NCBI RefSeq assembly: GCF_900103845.1
Contig: NZ_FNIJ01000009.1
Coordinates: 51,927-115,926 of the forward strand
DNA: 64,000 nucleotides
DNA from: Pseudomonas jinjuensis
Lineage (GTDB): Bacteria; Pseudomonadota; Gammaproteobacteria; Pseudomonadales; Pseudomonadaceae
Reading direction: 5' to 3'
Made by a program: the position numbers and the translations under genes. Of this stretch, positions 52,766 through 62,731 are shown in pieces; positions within the stretch are counted from its first letter, which is position 1; every line of letters begins with the position of its first letter. Under the pieces are notes generated by a model that saw only the letters and a list, made by a program, of their open reading frames with translations, searched no databases and was not told the DNA's origin.

Positions 52766-53842
52766 ATGCTGCCCCCTTCGGAAAAGTTGCTGTCGCGCAA
52801 TCTGCTGGATGTGCTGATTCGCGCCGGACTGATCCTCCTGCTGGCACTGTTCTGCTTCCGCATCTTCCACCCCTTCCTCGACCTGATGCTGTGGGCGGTG
52901 ATCCTGGCGATCACCCTGTACCCCCTGCAGCAGATCTTCTGCCGCTGGTTCGGCGGCAGCGAGGTGAGCGCGTCGACGCTGATCATCCTGATCGGCCTGG
53001 TGATCCTGCTGGTGCCGGTGGCGGTGCTGGGCACCTCCATCGCCGAATCGGTGGGCGACGCGGTGCATGCGGTGCAGAACCGGACCCTGAAGATTCCCCT
53101 GCCGCCGGACGCCATCCTCGGCTGGCCGCTGATCGGCCAGCCGCTGCACAAGCTCTGGGAACGCCTCGCCACCGACTTCATGGGCGTGCTGCACCAGGTG
53201 ACGCCACACCTGCAGGGCGTCGCCAGGCAGCTGCTGGCGCAGGTGGCCGGGGTCGGCATGGGCCTGCTGCAGTTCCTCGGCGCCTTCCTCATCGCCGGCG
53301 TCATCATGGCCTACGGCAAGCCCGGCAGCGTCACGGCGGTGGATATTTCCACGCGCATTTCCAGCCCCGAACGCGGCCCGGAACTGGCCTCCCTGTGCAC
53401 CTCCACCATCCGCGCCGTGGCCCAGGGCGTGGTCGGCATCGCCTTCATCCAGACCGTGCTGCTGGGGGTAGGCTTCATCGTCATGGGCATCCCCGGCGCC
53501 GGCCTGCTGGCCCTCGGCGTGCTGCTGCTGGGCATCATGCAGCTGCCGGTGGTGCTGATCACCCTGCCGGCGATCATCTACGTGTTCGTCGCCGACTATT
53601 CGATGCCGCTGGCCATCGTCTTCACGATCTGGACAGCGATCGGCGGGCTGATCGACAACGTGCTCAAGCCGCTGATGCTCGGTCGCGGCGTCGAGGTACC
53701 GATGCCGGTGATCCTCATCGGCGCGCTGGGCGGCATGCTCAGCAACGGTATCCTCGGCCTGTTCGTCGGTCCGGTGGTGCTGGCGCTCGGCTTCAAGCTG
53801 TTCATGTCCTGGGTGCGCGACCGCGAGCCGGTGGCACCGTGA
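52766..53842 (+). CDS. AI-2E/PerM-family membrane permease
   Basis: This 358-residue protein has about eight hydrophobic segments and the family's C-terminal pattern ('TIWTAIGGLIDNVLKPLMLGRGVEVPMPVILIGALGGML..GILGLFVGPVVLAL'). Members include the YdiK/PerM type; some export small molecules or act as Na+/H+ antiporters, and the substrate here is unknown. Confidence 0.9.
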   Translation: MLPPSEKLLSRNLLDVLIRAGLILLLALFCFRIFHPFLDLMLWAVILAITLYPLQQIFCRWFGGSEVSASTLIILIGLVILLVPVAVLGTSIAESVGDAVHAVQNRTLKIPLPPDAILGWPLIGQPLHKLWERLATDFMGVLHQVTPHLQGVARQLLAQVAGVGMGLLQFLGAFLIAGVIMAYGKPGSVTAVDISTRISSPERGPELASLCTSTIRAVAQGVVGIAFIQTVLLGVGFIVMGIPGAGLLALGVLLLGIMQLPVVLITLPAIIYVFVADYSMPLAIVFTIWTAIGGLIDNVLKPLMLGRGVEVPMPVILIGALGGMLSNGILGLFVGPVVLALGFKLFMSWVRDREPVAP

Positions 53843-53848
53843 GGCTGC

Positions 53849-53880
53849 GAGGGCGATTACAATGGTCGCCCTCTTCTCTT
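53849..53880 (+). terminator. Hairpin between permease and pseudouridine synthase genes
   Basis: An 8-bp stem (GAGGGCGA / TCGCCCTC) with a T/C-rich tail follows the permease stop. The loop contains TACAAT, which could serve as the -10 element for the next gene. Confidence 0.5.
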
Positions 53881-53893
53881 CCGGCTGCCTGAC

Positions 53894-54604
53894 ATGACCG
53901 ATCCCGTCCGCCTTTCCAAACGCCTCGCCGAACTGCTGCCCTGCTCGCGCCGCGAGGCCGAACTCTACATTGAGGGCGGCTGGATCACGGTCGACGGCAA
54001 GCGCGTGGAAGAACCGCAGTACCGTGTCACCGACCAGCGCATCGAACTGCTGCCCGGCGCGACGCCAACGACCATCGAGCCGGTCACTCTGCTCCTGCAC
54101 AAGCCGGTGGATATCGCTGAAGCAGGGACGCTGCGGCTGCTCGACCCGGCGCATCTCTGGGCAGAGGACCGCTCCGGGCTGCGGCCGCTGCGCAAGCACT
54201 TCGCCCGCCTGCAGGCGACCATCCCGCTGGAGACCGGGGCCAGCGGCCTGCTGGTCTTTACCCAGAGCCATGGCGTGCTGCGCAAGCTGATAGAGGACGC
54301 GGCGCAGATCGAACACGAGTACGTGGTGGAAGTCTCCGGCAACCTCGCCGAGAACGGACTGCGCCGGCTCTGTCATGGTCTGGTCTGGCAGGGCCGGCCG
54401 TTACCGCCGCTGAAGGTCAGCTGGCAGAGCGAAAACCGCCTGCGCTTCGCCGGCAAGCAGTTCCGCCCCGGGCAGATCGCCTATATGTGCCAGGCAGTCG
54501 GCCTGCAGGTATTGGCGATCCGGCGCATTCGCCTGGGCGGGGTTTCCATGGCGAAACTCCCGGTCGGCGAATGGCGCTATCTGTTGCCGAACGAACGCTT
54601 CTAG
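53894..54604 (+). CDS. RsuA/RluF-type pseudouridine synthase, catalytic Asp apparently replaced
   Basis: This 236-residue protein has an N-terminal S4 domain ('RLSKRLAELLPCSRREAELYIEGGWITVDG') followed by a pseudouridine synthase domain ('LLLHKPVDI', 'ASGLLVFTQSHGVLRKL', 'HEYVVEVSG', 'QIAYMCQAVGLQVLAIRRIRLGGV'). Active members carry Arg-Leu-Asp in the 'GRLDxxTxGLL' motif. Here that place reads 'IPLETGASGLL', so Glu113 stands where the nucleophilic Asp should be. It might be inactive, bind RNA only, or use another residue. Its stop codon overlaps that of the convergent antiporter gene. Confidence 0.88.
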   Translation: MTDPVRLSKRLAELLPCSRREAELYIEGGWITVDGKRVEEPQYRVTDQRIELLPGATPTTIEPVTLLLHKPVDIAEAGTLRLLDPAHLWAEDRSGLRPLRKHFARLQATIPLETGASGLLVFTQSHGVLRKLIEDAAQIEHEYVVEVSGNLAENGLRRLCHGLVWQGRPLPPLKVSWQSENRLRFAGKQFRPGQIAYMCQAVGLQVLAIRRIRLGGVSMAKLPVGEWRYLLPNERF

Positions 54605-56406
54605 CTTTCCTTTTCCTTGAACTGATCCCCGGCGAACAGGGTTTCCAGGTCCGCCCGCGCCTCGCGGGTGGTCTGCACCACCGCCTGGTCGTCGTCATAG
54701 ACCGCGTACTGGGCCATCAGCACTTCGTCGTCGTGCTGGATGAAGCGGCGGATGCGCGCCTGCACCTGGCCCTCGCTGAGGCCGATGCCCTGCAGGATCA
54801 TCCGGCTCATCTCCAGGCTGGAGTGGAAGGTCTCGCGCACCGGCCGGGCGTCCATGTCCAGCAGGTGGTAGACGTGCTGGCGGTTGCGCGCGCGGGCGAT
54901 GATCTTCAGGTGCGGGTAGAGCTTGCGCACCAGTCGCGTGGTTTCCATGTTGGTTTCCGGGTCGTTGGTGGCGACCACGAAGAACTCGGCCTTCTCCGCC
55001 TTCACCGCGCGCAGGATTTCCGGACGCAGCGGATTGCCGTAGAAGATCGGCAGGTTGCCGTAGCTGCGGGTCAGCTCGATGGCGTCCACCGAGGTGTCGA
55101 GGGCGACGAAGGGCACGCCCTGGGCGCGCAGTATCCGCGCGATGACCTGCCCCATGCGGCCCATGCCGGCGATCACCACGCGCGGCTCGTCGACCTCGAC
55201 GTACTGGAAGTCGGTGGTCGGTTCCGGCTGGGCCGGCGCCGGCGCGTTCTTCGCCATCCGCGCGAAGGCCACCACCATCAGCGGTGTCAGCGCCATAGAC
55301 AAGGTGATGCACAGCACCAGCTTGCCGTGCAGGTCGGCATCCAGGATGGCCTCGGCCAGCGCCAGCTTGAACACCACGAAGGCGAATTCGCCGCCCGCCG
55401 CCAGCACCAGCCCGAGGCGCACCGCGCCGCCCTTGTCCAGCCCGCCGGCAATACGGCCGATCCAGTACAGCAGCGGCAGCTTGATCAGCAACAGCAGCAG
55501 GGTCAGGCCGATCACGCTGAACGGTGAACTGAGCAGCAGGCCGAGGTCGGCGCTCATGCCCACGCCGATGAAGAACAGCCCGAGCAGCAGCCCCTTGAAC
55601 GGCTCGATCTGCGATTCCAGCTCGTGGCGGTACTCCGAATCGGCCAGCAGCAGGCCGGCGAGGAAGGCGCCAAGCCCCGGGGACACGCCGGCCTGCTCCA
55701 TCAGCCAGGCGGTCCCTACCACCACCAGCAGCGCGGTGGCGGTGGAGAGGTCGGTCTGGCCGGTCTTCGCCACGGTGCGAAACACCGGGCGCAACAGGAA
55801 GCGTCCGCCGACCACCACCACGGCGATGCTGCCGACGATCTCGAAGAGATGGGCCAGATCGCCGCCGGGAGCCTCCTCGTTGGCGTGGGCGCCAAGCAGC
55901 GGAATCATGGCGATCAGCGGAATCGCCGCGATGTCCTGGAACAGCAGGATGGCGAAGGCCAGGCGGCCGTGAGGGGCGGTCAGCTGCTTGCGCTCGGCGA
56001 GGATCTGCAGGCCGAAGGCCGTGGACGACAGCGCCAGGCCGCCGCCAAGGACGATGGCGATCTTCCCGGACTGGCCGAAGAGCAGCGACACCGCGCCGAT
56101 CACCAGGGCGGTCAGCAGCACCTGCAGCATGCCGACGCCGAACACCGACTTGCGCATCACCCACAGGCGTTTCGGCGACAGCTCCAGGCCGATGATGAAC
56201 AGCAGCAGCACCACGCCCAGTTCGGAAAGCCGGGAGACGCTTTCCGGGTCCTCGACCAGGCGCAGCACCGACGGGCCGATCAGCACGCCGGCCAGCAGGT
56301 AGCCGAGCACCGCGCCCAGTTGCAGGCGCTTGGCGAGGGGCACCATGAACACCGCGGCGAGCAGGAACACCACCGCCGAAGTCAGGTAGCTGGCTCCATG
56401 TTCCAT
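54601..56406 (-). CDS. KefB/KefC-family K+(Na+)/H+ antiporter with RCK domain
   Basis: This 601-residue protein has an N-terminal antiporter domain of about 12 membrane segments ('LGAVLGYLLAGVLIGP', 'LGVVLLLFIIGLELSP', 'LLFQDIAAIPLIAMIPLLG') and a C-terminal Rossmann RCK/TrkA-N domain starting 'VVIAGMGRMGQVIARIL'. The family exchanges potassium for protons and is gated by nucleotide or glutathione adducts. No separate KefF/KefG-like gene is next to it. Confidence 0.92.
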   Translation of the reverse strand: MEHGASYLTSAVVFLLAAVFMVPLAKRLQLGAVLGYLLAGVLIGPSVLRLVEDPESVSRLSELGVVLLLFIIGLELSPKRLWVMRKSVFGVGMLQVLLTALVIGAVSLLFGQSGKIAIVLGGGLALSSTAFGLQILAERKQLTAPHGRLAFAILLFQDIAAIPLIAMIPLLGAHANEEAPGGDLAHLFEIVGSIAVVVVGGRFLLRPVFRTVAKTGQTDLSTATALLVVVGTAWLMEQAGVSPGLGAFLAGLLLADSEYRHELESQIEPFKGLLLGLFFIGVGMSADLGLLLSSPFSVIGLTLLLLLIKLPLLYWIGRIAGGLDKGGAVRLGLVLAAGGEFAFVVFKLALAEAILDADLHGKLVLCITLSMALTPLMVVAFARMAKNAPAPAQPEPTTDFQYVEVDEPRVVIAGMGRMGQVIARILRAQGVPFVALDTSVDAIELTRSYGNLPIFYGNPLRPEILRAVKAEKAEFFVVATNDPETNMETTRLVRKLYPHLKIIARARNRQHVYHLLDMDARPVRETFHSSLEMSRMILQGIGLSEGQVQARIRRFIQHDDEVLMAQYAVYDDDQAVVQTTREARADLETLFAGDQFKEKES

Positions 56407-56496
56407 GCTCAGCGTCCCCCCTGGGTCGGCGTGGCGATGCGGATGTCGGGGAGGATTCGACTCATCGGTCTTCCTTGGCTGGTGGAGGAAGCGGGC

Positions 56497-57213
56497 TCAG
56501 ACCGCAAGGGAAATCCCCTGGTTCAGCAGATGCCGCTGGAAATGTCCGGCCAGCGCGTCGACCTGTTCCCAGGGCCGCGCGTGATGCTCTTCCAGCGCCA
56601 CGTGGCTACCCGGGCGGCAGCGGTCGTCCAGCGCGCAGGCCTGGTAGAAAGCATTGACCACCTCGACCATTTCGTCGCGCTGGTTCTCCATCAGGATCGC
56701 GCCGTGGGCCAGCACCACATAGCGCCCGTCGCCCTGTCGCCGGCGCCAGCGCTGGGCGGTGCCGACCAGCTTGCGGCCGCCGATGTTGACGTTGTAGCGG
56801 CCATCGCAAAAGGCCCCGTCCACTTCGCCGAGGCCGGACTCCAGGCCGAGCGCCGCCAGCCAGTCGCAGATCGGCTGGCAGAGGCGCAGGTAGGCGGTCT
56901 CGATGCGCGTCTGTTCGTTGTCGCTGACAGGAATGGCGTAGGCCAGCGCCACGTTGAGCACCGCCGGGGACTGCGGCACCGGCTCGCCGCCGGTATCGCG
57001 CAGGGCGATCGGCCAGCCCTTGTCACGGCACAGCCGCTCGGCCTCGGCGAAGCCTTCCAGCCGGCTGAGGCGGCGCGGCATCACCAGGGCCCGGCATTCC
57101 GGGCGCCAGAACAGCAGGCGGCCATCGCTGCGCCCGCCGAACACCTCATCCAGCGCGGCGCGCTCGGCATCCAGACCGGCGTCGGCCGCCAGTCGCAGAA
57201 CCCTTTCGCTCAT
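56497..57213 (-). CDS. Lipoate-protein ligase A-like protein
   Basis: This 238-residue protein has the BPL/LplA/LipB fold: 'RDTGGEPVPQSPAVLNVALAY' corresponds to the lipoate-binding 'RRxxGGGxVxHDxGNLN' loop, and 'VNIGGRKLVGTAQRWRR' to the catalytic 'KISGSAQRR' with Lys. It would attach lipoate or octanoate to carrier proteins, or act as an amidotransferase. The 'GGEPVP' loop departs from the standard LplA sequence. Confidence 0.82.
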   Translation of the reverse strand: MSERVLRLAADAGLDAERAALDEVFGGRSDGRLLFWRPECRALVMPRRLSRLEGFAEAERLCRDKGWPIALRDTGGEPVPQSPAVLNVALAYAIPVSDNEQTRIETAYLRLCQPICDWLAALGLESGLGEVDGAFCDGRYNVNIGGRKLVGTAQRWRRRQGDGRYVVLAHGAILMENQRDEMVEVVNAFYQACALDDRCRPGSHVALEEHHARPWEQVDALAGHFQRHLLNQGISLAV

Positions 57214-57329
57214 TTCCTCGGCTCCTTCAAGGTTGCAGGAGACGGACTATGCCCGCCGCATGGCTTGCGGGCAATGCGACTGATCGGTGATGGGGGGCGT
57301 TAACGTGTGGTGTGCATGATGGATGTGGG

Positions 57330-57442
57330 GCTGACGTAGGGTGGATCACGCTTCATCGATCCACCATGGCCGCGCACGCGGTCCCGCAATGGTGGATGAA
57401 AAAAACCTCATCCACCCCTACGCCCCTACGCCCCTACGCCCC
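57330..57442. repeat. Palindromic and tandem 'CCCCTACG' repeats
   Basis: A 'GTAGGGTGGAT ... ATCCACC' palindrome is followed by three to four tandem CCCCTACG units ending at 57442. The gap 57214-57446 shows nothing else. Confidence 0.65.
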
Positions 57443-57446
57443 GGGA

Positions 57447-57854
57447 TCAGTCCGCCGCATGCCGGCGGGTGAGCCCCGGCGGGATACCGCTGCTGTCGGT
57501 CGCCGTCCACGGCCCCTGCGGGCTGACGCTCCAGAACCAGCCGTGGTTCCAGTGGTAGTAGGTGCGCTGGCGGTAGTACAGCTCGTTGGCGCCCTGGATC
57601 ACGTAGACGCCCAGGCTGGCGTCCCAGCGGCCCTTGCCGCCCGGCGGAGGAGCGAACTGCGGAGGATGGCTGGACTTCGCGGGGGCGGAAGGCTGCGGGG
57701 TGATGGTGGTCTTCGGCGGCGCCTTCACCGGAGGAGGGATCACCTCCGGCCTGCTCGGCGGCGGCACCGGCGGCTGGGGTTCCGGCTGCGGCGGCTGCAC
57801 CACGCAGCCGCCAAGTGCCAACAGGGCGCCAAGCGCCAGGATTCTTGCCTTCAT
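57447..57854 (-). CDS. Pro-rich lipoprotein of unknown function
   Basis: This 135-residue protein has a lipoprotein signal with lipobox L-G-G-C, a Pro/Lys-rich linker of about 50 residues that would span the periplasm, and a small C-terminal domain rich in Trp and Tyr ('YYRQRTYYHWNHGWFWSVSPQGPW'). It ends 16 bp before the ccmI end on the same strand, and may be the distal gene of the ccm operon. Confidence 0.75.
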   Translation of the reverse strand: MKARILALGALLALGGCVVQPPQPEPQPPVPPPSRPEVIPPPVKAPPKTTITPQPSAPAKSSHPPQFAPPPGGKGRWDASLGVYVIQGANELYYRQRTYYHWNHGWFWSVSPQGPWTATDSSGIPPGLTRRHAAD

Positions 57855-57870
57855 GCTCTCCCCTCTTGCG

Positions 57871-59082
57871 TCAGCGCTGGTCCGGGCTGTCGATGGTCAC
57901 CGCCTGCTCTCCAGCGCTGGCTGTAGACAACGGCTGGCTGCGTCCGATCCATTCGCCGGCAGTGGCATTGCCGGAGCGGGAGATCCGGGCGACGAGCTGC
58001 ACCTGGGGGAAGTTGGAGAGCTTCAGCTGCGGCATCATCGCATCGGCGTCGCTGAGCGCCACTTCGCTGGGCAGGTCGGCGACCTTGATGCGCTTGACCG
58101 CCAGCGGCATGGGCGGGCCGCTGACCGCGCGGGCGAAGACGAAGACCGAATCGTCGGGCTTGACCTGGGCTTTCAGCGCGTCGGCGATGTCGACCCGCAC
58201 GGTCAGCGTCACGCCGCTGGCCGGAGCCGGCTGGCTGCTGGCGGGCGGGGTTTCGCCGCGATCGGCCATGCGCTGGCGGGCGCGCTCGATGCCGCCCTGG
58301 AGCGCCGAGCGCGACGGATCGTCCGCCGGCAGCACCGCCACCAGACGCTCCCAGTACTTCACCGCACCGGCGTAGTCGCTGTCCTCGAAGGCGGCGATGC
58401 CGAGCAGGCCGAGGGTGGTGACTTCCTGAGGATCGCCTTTCAAGGCCTCGTCGGCCAGCGAACGCACCTGGTCGGTCATCTTCTTGCCGCCGGCGAAGTA
58501 CAGCGCCTGCGCCCACTGGCCGAGCACTTCCGGCTGGCGGTTGCTCAGCCGCGCGGCCTGCTCGAAGGCCCTGGCGGCGTCCTCGACGCGCTCCTGGGTC
58601 ATGTAGGTGCGACCGAGGAAATACCAGCCCTCGGCGGAATCCGGCTGGGCCTTCACCGCCCGTTCCAGGCGCGCGGTCATCTCTTCCATGGAATGCGGCG
58701 CAGTGGCGAATTCGCGGGCCAGCTCGACCTTGTCGCTGGCGCCCCAGTGCATATAGAGCGCCAGGCCGAGCACCGGCAGCAGCACGGCGGCGATCAGCGG
58801 CGCGGCGCGGCCGAGGCGGGAGCGGCGATCCTCGTCGCCGCCCTCGGTATCGGCCAGTAGTTCGCGGGCGGCTTCGGCGCGGCCGGCGGCCAGTTGGGCA
58901 TCGTCGAGGGTGCCGGCGTCATGCTGGGCGTCCAGCTCGGCGAGGCGCTCCTGGTACAGGGCGACGTTGAGAGCGGTGCGGTCTTCCTCGGCCTGGGCGC
59001 GGCGGCCGCGCAGCAGCGGAATCAGCAGGAAAGCCAGGGCGACCAGCAGCAGAAGGCCGGCGGCGAGCCAGAAGTCGATCAT
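57871..59082 (-). CDS. ccmI: Cytochrome c biogenesis protein CcmI
   Basis: This 403-residue protein has two N-terminal membrane segments, a TPR region ('[29 protein letters not shown]') and a C-terminal periplasmic domain. CcmI holds apocytochrome c for the haem ligation complex CcmFH. It overlaps ccmH by 4 bp (ATGA). Confidence 0.95.
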   Translation of the reverse strand: MIDFWLAAGLLLLVALAFLLIPLLRGRRAQAEEDRTALNVALYQERLAELDAQHDAGTLDDAQLAAGRAEAARELLADTEGGDEDRRSRLGRAAPLIAAVLLPVLGLALYMHWGASDKVELAREFATAPHSMEEMTARLERAVKAQPDSAEGWYFLGRTYMTQERVEDAARAFEQAARLSNRQPEVLGQWAQALYFAGGKKMTDQVRSLADEALKGDPQEVTTLGLLGIAAFEDSDYAGAVKYWERLVAVLPADDPSRSALQGGIERARQRMADRGETPPASSQPAPASGVTLTVRVDIADALKAQVKPDDSVFVFARAVSGPPMPLAVKRIKVADLPSEVALSDADAMMPQLKLSNFPQVQLVARISRSGNATAGEWIGRSQPLSTASAGEQAVTIDSPDQR

Positions 59083-59564
59083 TTGTCTTGGTTATCCTGC
59101 GCTTGATTCTTCAACAATGCGGCGAGGCGCGCCTGTTCCTCGGCGGACAGGCTGCCGGAAGCGGCGCCGGCAGGACGCCTGCGGCGCACCACGATGGCGC
59201 CGATGACGATCACGCCGAGCAGCAGCAGCGCGGCCGGGCCGAACCAGAGCAGCCAGGTGCGCGAGGTGATCGCCGGCCGGTAGCGGACGAACTCGCCGTA
59301 GCGGGCGACCATGTACTCGACGATCTGCTGGTTGCTCTTGCCCTGCTGCAGCTGCTCGAAGATCTGCTTGCGCAGGTCGGCGGCGATCGGCGCGTTGGAA
59401 TCGGCGATGTCCTGGTTCTGGCACTTCGGGCAGCGCAGTTCGGTGGTCAGCTCGCGGAAGCGCTCGCGCTGGGCGTCGTTGGCGAACTCGTAGGTATCGA
59501 TGGCCGCATGGGCGAGACCGCCCAGCGCAAGGCTCAGGACGAAGGTGGCGAGCAGGCGCTTCAT
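59079..59564 (-). CDS. ccmH: Cytochrome c biogenesis protein CcmH
   Basis: This 161-residue protein has a signal peptide, the thiol-disulfide motif 'LRCPKCQNQ' (Cys45, Cys48) and a C-terminal membrane anchor ('[22 protein letters not shown]'). It reduces apocytochrome c before haem attachment. ATGA overlap with ccmG upstream and ccmI downstream. Confidence 0.96.
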   Translation of the reverse strand: MKRLLATFVLSLALGGLAHAAIDTYEFANDAQRERFRELTTELRCPKCQNQDIADSNAPIAADLRKQIFEQLQQGKSNQQIVEYMVARYGEFVRYRPAITSRTWLLWFGPAALLLLGVIVIGAIVVRRRRPAGAASGSLSAEEQARLAALLKNQAQDNQDK

Positions 59565-60103
59565 TTGCCGTTGGCCTCGTCGACCAGCCCCTGGTAGATC
59601 GGCGCCAGTTGCTCGCGCCAGACCTTCTCGTCCACCGCACCGACCAGCTTGTGGCGGATGATGCCGTCCTTGTCGATGATGTAGGTCTCCGGCGCGCCGT
59701 ACACGCCGAGGTCGAGGCCGAGGGTGCCCTGCTCGTCGCGGATGCTCAGCTGGTAGGGGTTGTGCAGTTCGTTCAGCCACTTCTGCGCGGCGGCGTTGTC
59801 GTCCTTGTAGTTGATCCCGTGGATCACCACGCCCTGCCTGGCCAGCTCGGTCAGCACCGGATGCTCGAAGCGGCAGGTCGGGCACCAGGTGCCCCAGACG
59901 TTGACCAGCGCCGGGCGGCCCTTGAGGTCGGCCTCGGTCAGGGTCTTCTGCGGATCGCCGACGCTGGGCAGGGAGAATGCCGGGAACGGCTTGCCGATCA
60001 GCGCCGACGGCAGTTCGCTGGGGTCGAGCCAGAGGCCGCGGAAAAGGAATACCGCGACGACCAGGAAAATCGCCAGCGGCAACAGCAGGATCGCACGCTT
60101 CAC
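59561..60103 (-). CDS. ccmG: Thiol:disulfide interchange protein CcmG/DsbE
   Basis: This 180-residue membrane-anchored thioredoxin-like protein has the active site 'WCPTC' (Cys74, Cys77) and the family's 'VYGAPETYIIDKDG' cis-Pro loop. It passes reducing equivalents to CcmH and apocytochrome c. The start is GTG. Confidence 0.96.
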   Translation of the reverse strand: MKRAILLLPLAIFLVVAVFLFRGLWLDPSELPSALIGKPFPAFSLPSVGDPQKTLTEADLKGRPALVNVWGTWCPTCRFEHPVLTELARQGVVIHGINYKDDNAAAQKWLNELHNPYQLSIRDEQGTLGLDLGVYGAPETYIIDKDGIIRHKLVGAVDEKVWREQLAPIYQGLVDEANGK

Positions 60104-60105
60104 AC

Positions 60106-62079
60106 TCAGGCCCCCTGTCCGACGAGGCCGAGGGCCTCGCGTACACGTGTTTTCACTTTCACCCGGTAGCGCCGGTCGAGCGCCGCCAGCAGTCCGCCGA
60201 AGGCCATCAGCAGGCCGCCCAGCCAGATGAAGCGGACGAACGGCTTGATGTGCACGCGCACCGCCCAGGCACCGTTTTCCAGCGGCTCGCCGAGGGCGAC
60301 GTAGAGGTCCTGGGTCAGGCTGCCGTAGATGCCGGCCTCGGTCATCATCGAGCTCTGCACGGTGTACAGGCGCTTCTCCGGATGCAGCACGGTGACTTCC
60401 TCACCGTCGCGGGTCACGCGGACGGTGCCCTTGTCCGAGGTGAAGTTCGGGCCTTCGAAATGCTTCGTGCCCTCGAAGCGGAACTGGTAGCCGGCCAGCT
60501 CCACCGACTCGCCCGGCGCCATGCGCAGGTCGCGCTGGGCGCTGAACTGGCTGGTCAGCACCACGCCGATGGCGCACACCGCGATGCCCAGGTGCGCCAG
60601 CTGCATGCCCCAGTAGCTGCGGTTCAGGCTCGCCGCGCCGGCGACCACACCCTTGTGGCGGACCTTGTCGAAGAAGTCGCGCACGCCGGCCAGCACCACC
60701 CAGGCGGCGAGCAGGAACACCACCAGCACTTCCCAGTGGAAGTTGCCATAGAGGAAGGCGGCGGCCACGCCGAGGACCGCGGTGCCGATCAGCACCGGCG
60801 TCAGCATGCCGCGCAGCCAGCGGGTCGGGGTGTCCTTCCAGCGCACCAGCACACCGACCGCGACCGCCAGCATCAGCGCCGCCATCAGCGGCACGAACAG
60901 AGCGTTGAAGTACGGCGGGCCGACCGACAGCTTGGCGCCGGAGATGGCGTCCAGCACCAGCGGGTAGAGGGTGCCGAGGAGGATCATCGAGGCGGTCACC
61001 ACCAGCACCACGTTGTTCAGCAGCAGCAGGGTCTCGCGCGACCACAGGGCGAAGCCGACCTGGCTCTTGACCACCGGCGCGCGCAGGGCGAACAGGGTCA
61101 GCGAGCCGCCGACCACCAGCAGCAGGAAGGCGAGGATGAACACGCCGCGCTCCGGGTCGGAGGCGAAGGCGTGCACCGAGGTCAGTACGCCGGAACGCAC
61201 GAGGAAGGTGCCGAGCAGGCTGAGGGAGAAGGCGGCGATGGCCAGCAGCACGGTCCAGCTCTTGAACACGCCGCGCTTCTCGGTCACCGCCAGCGAATGG
61301 ATCAGCGCGGTGCCGACCAGCCAGGGCATGAACGAGGCGTTTTCCACCGGGTCCCAGAACCACCAGCCGCCCCAGCCGAGTTCGTAGTAGGCCCACCAGG
61401 AGCCGAGCACGATGCCGATGCCGAGGAAGGTCCAGGCCACCAGGGTCCACGGCCGCGACCAGCGCGCCCAGGCGGCGTCGAGGCGGCCGCCGAGCAGCGC
61501 GGCGATGGCGAAGGCGAAGGCCACCGAGAAGCCGACGTAGCCCATGTAGAGCATCGGCGGGTGGAAGATCAGGCCCGGGTCCTGCAGCAGCGGGTTGAGG
61601 TCGTTGCCGTCGGCCGGCGCCTGCGGCAGCAGGCGGCTGAACGGGTTGGAGGTGACGATCAGGAACAGCAGGAAGCCGGTGCTGATCATGCCCATCACCG
61701 CCAGCACGCGGGACAGCATCACTTCCGGCAACTGGCGGGAGAAGATCGACACGGCGAAGGTCCAGCCGCCGAGGATCAGCGCCCAGAGCAGCAGCGAGCC
61801 CTCGTGGGCGCCCCACACGGCGCTGAGCTTGTAGTACCAGGGCAGCGCGCTGTTGGAGTTGCTCGCCACGTAGGCGACGGAGAAATCATCGTGGAGGAAG
61901 GCCCAGGCCAGGCAGGCGAAGGCGAACACCAGGAAGGCGAACTGCCCCCAGGCCGCCGGGCGCGCCAGGCTCATCCATTGACGGTCGCCGCGCCAGGCGC
62001 CGACCAGCGGGAAGCTGGACATCACCAGCGCCATGCACAGCGCGAGGATCAGCGAGAGGTGGCCGAGTTCGGGAATCAT
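60106..62079 (-). CDS. ccmF: Haem lyase subunit CcmF
   Basis: This 657-residue multi-pass membrane protein carries the haem-handling tryptophan-rich motif 'WGGWWFWDPVENASFMPWL' and the ABC-type haem lyase layout with about 15 segments and a large periplasmic part near the C terminus. It catalyses haem attachment together with CcmH and CcmI. Confidence 0.97.
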   Translation of the reverse strand: MIPELGHLSLILALCMALVMSSFPLVGAWRGDRQWMSLARPAAWGQFAFLVFAFACLAWAFLHDDFSVAYVASNSNSALPWYYKLSAVWGAHEGSLLLWALILGGWTFAVSIFSRQLPEVMLSRVLAVMGMISTGFLLFLIVTSNPFSRLLPQAPADGNDLNPLLQDPGLIFHPPMLYMGYVGFSVAFAFAIAALLGGRLDAAWARWSRPWTLVAWTFLGIGIVLGSWWAYYELGWGGWWFWDPVENASFMPWLVGTALIHSLAVTEKRGVFKSWTVLLAIAAFSLSLLGTFLVRSGVLTSVHAFASDPERGVFILAFLLLVVGGSLTLFALRAPVVKSQVGFALWSRETLLLLNNVVLVVTASMILLGTLYPLVLDAISGAKLSVGPPYFNALFVPLMAALMLAVAVGVLVRWKDTPTRWLRGMLTPVLIGTAVLGVAAAFLYGNFHWEVLVVFLLAAWVVLAGVRDFFDKVRHKGVVAGAASLNRSYWGMQLAHLGIAVCAIGVVLTSQFSAQRDLRMAPGESVELAGYQFRFEGTKHFEGPNFTSDKGTVRVTRDGEEVTVLHPEKRLYTVQSSMMTEAGIYGSLTQDLYVALGEPLENGAWAVRVHIKPFVRFIWLGGLLMAFGGLLAALDRRYRVKVKTRVREALGLVGQGA

Positions 62080-62081
62080 GC

Positions 62082-62558
62082 TCAGTTGCTCCCCTGCGCC
62101 GTGGTGTTCTGGCCGGCTTCGTACTCGCCCATCTTGCCGCTCTCCTTGAGCGCCTTGGTCACTTCCGGCGGCATGTATTTCTCGTCGTGCTTGGCCAGCA
62201 CCTCGTCGGCGGTCAGCACGCCGTTGGCGTCCAGCCTGCCGAGGGCGACGATGCCCTGCCCTTCGCGGAACAGGTCAGGCAGGATGCCGCGGTACTTCAC
62301 CGTGACTTCCCTGGCGAAGTCGGTGACCACGAACTCGACGTCCAGCGAGTCGGCCGAGCGCTTCAGCGAGCCCTTCTCGACCATGCCGCCGGCGCGGATG
62401 CGGGTGTCCTGCGGCGCCTCGCCGTTGGCGATCTGGGTCGGCGTGTAGAACAGGTTGATGTTCTGCTGCAGCGCGGAAAGCGCCAGGGCCACGGCGACGC
62501 CGACACCGGCGACGATGGCGAGAACGATGTACAGGCGCTTCTTGCGGACCGGATTCAC
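62082..62558 (-). CDS. ccmE: Haem chaperone CcmE
   Basis: This 158-residue protein has one membrane anchor and an OB-fold domain with the haem-binding '[10 protein letters not shown]' (His124, Tyr128). It carries haem from CcmC to CcmF. The start is a GTG that overlaps the ccmD stop. Confidence 0.96.
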   Translation of the reverse strand: MNPVRKKRLYIVLAIVAGVGVAVALALSALQQNINLFYTPTQIANGEAPQDTRIRAGGMVEKGSLKRSADSLDVEFVVTDFAREVTVKYRGILPDLFREGQGIVALGRLDANGVLTADEVLAKHDEKYMPPEVTKALKESGKMGEYEAGQNTTAQGSN

Positions 62559-62731
62559 TTGTTGGCCTCCCGGCGCAGACGACGCGCCTCTTCTTGCAGG
62601 TAACGCCGGCGCGCCAGCATCGGCGCCGCCACGTTGATTGCCAGCACCGCCAGGCTGATGGCGTATGCCGACCATACATAGGGCCCGTGATGGCCCATGG
62701 CGATGAACTCGCCGAACGACTGGAAACTCAT
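62555..62731 (-). CDS. ccmD: Haem exporter subunit CcmD
   Basis: This 58-residue protein has one membrane segment ('[20 protein letters not shown]') with a basic C-terminal tail. CcmD helps release haem-loaded CcmE from CcmABC. It overlaps ccmC and ccmE by 4 bp each. Confidence 0.93.
   Translation of the reverse strand: MSFQSFGEFIAMGHHGPYVWSAYAISLAVLAINVAAPMLARRRYLQEEARRLRREANK

Noticed and set aside
57412-57442. CCCCTACG units as a CRISPR-like array
   Set aside because: The units are directly adjacent with no spacers and are only 8 bp long.
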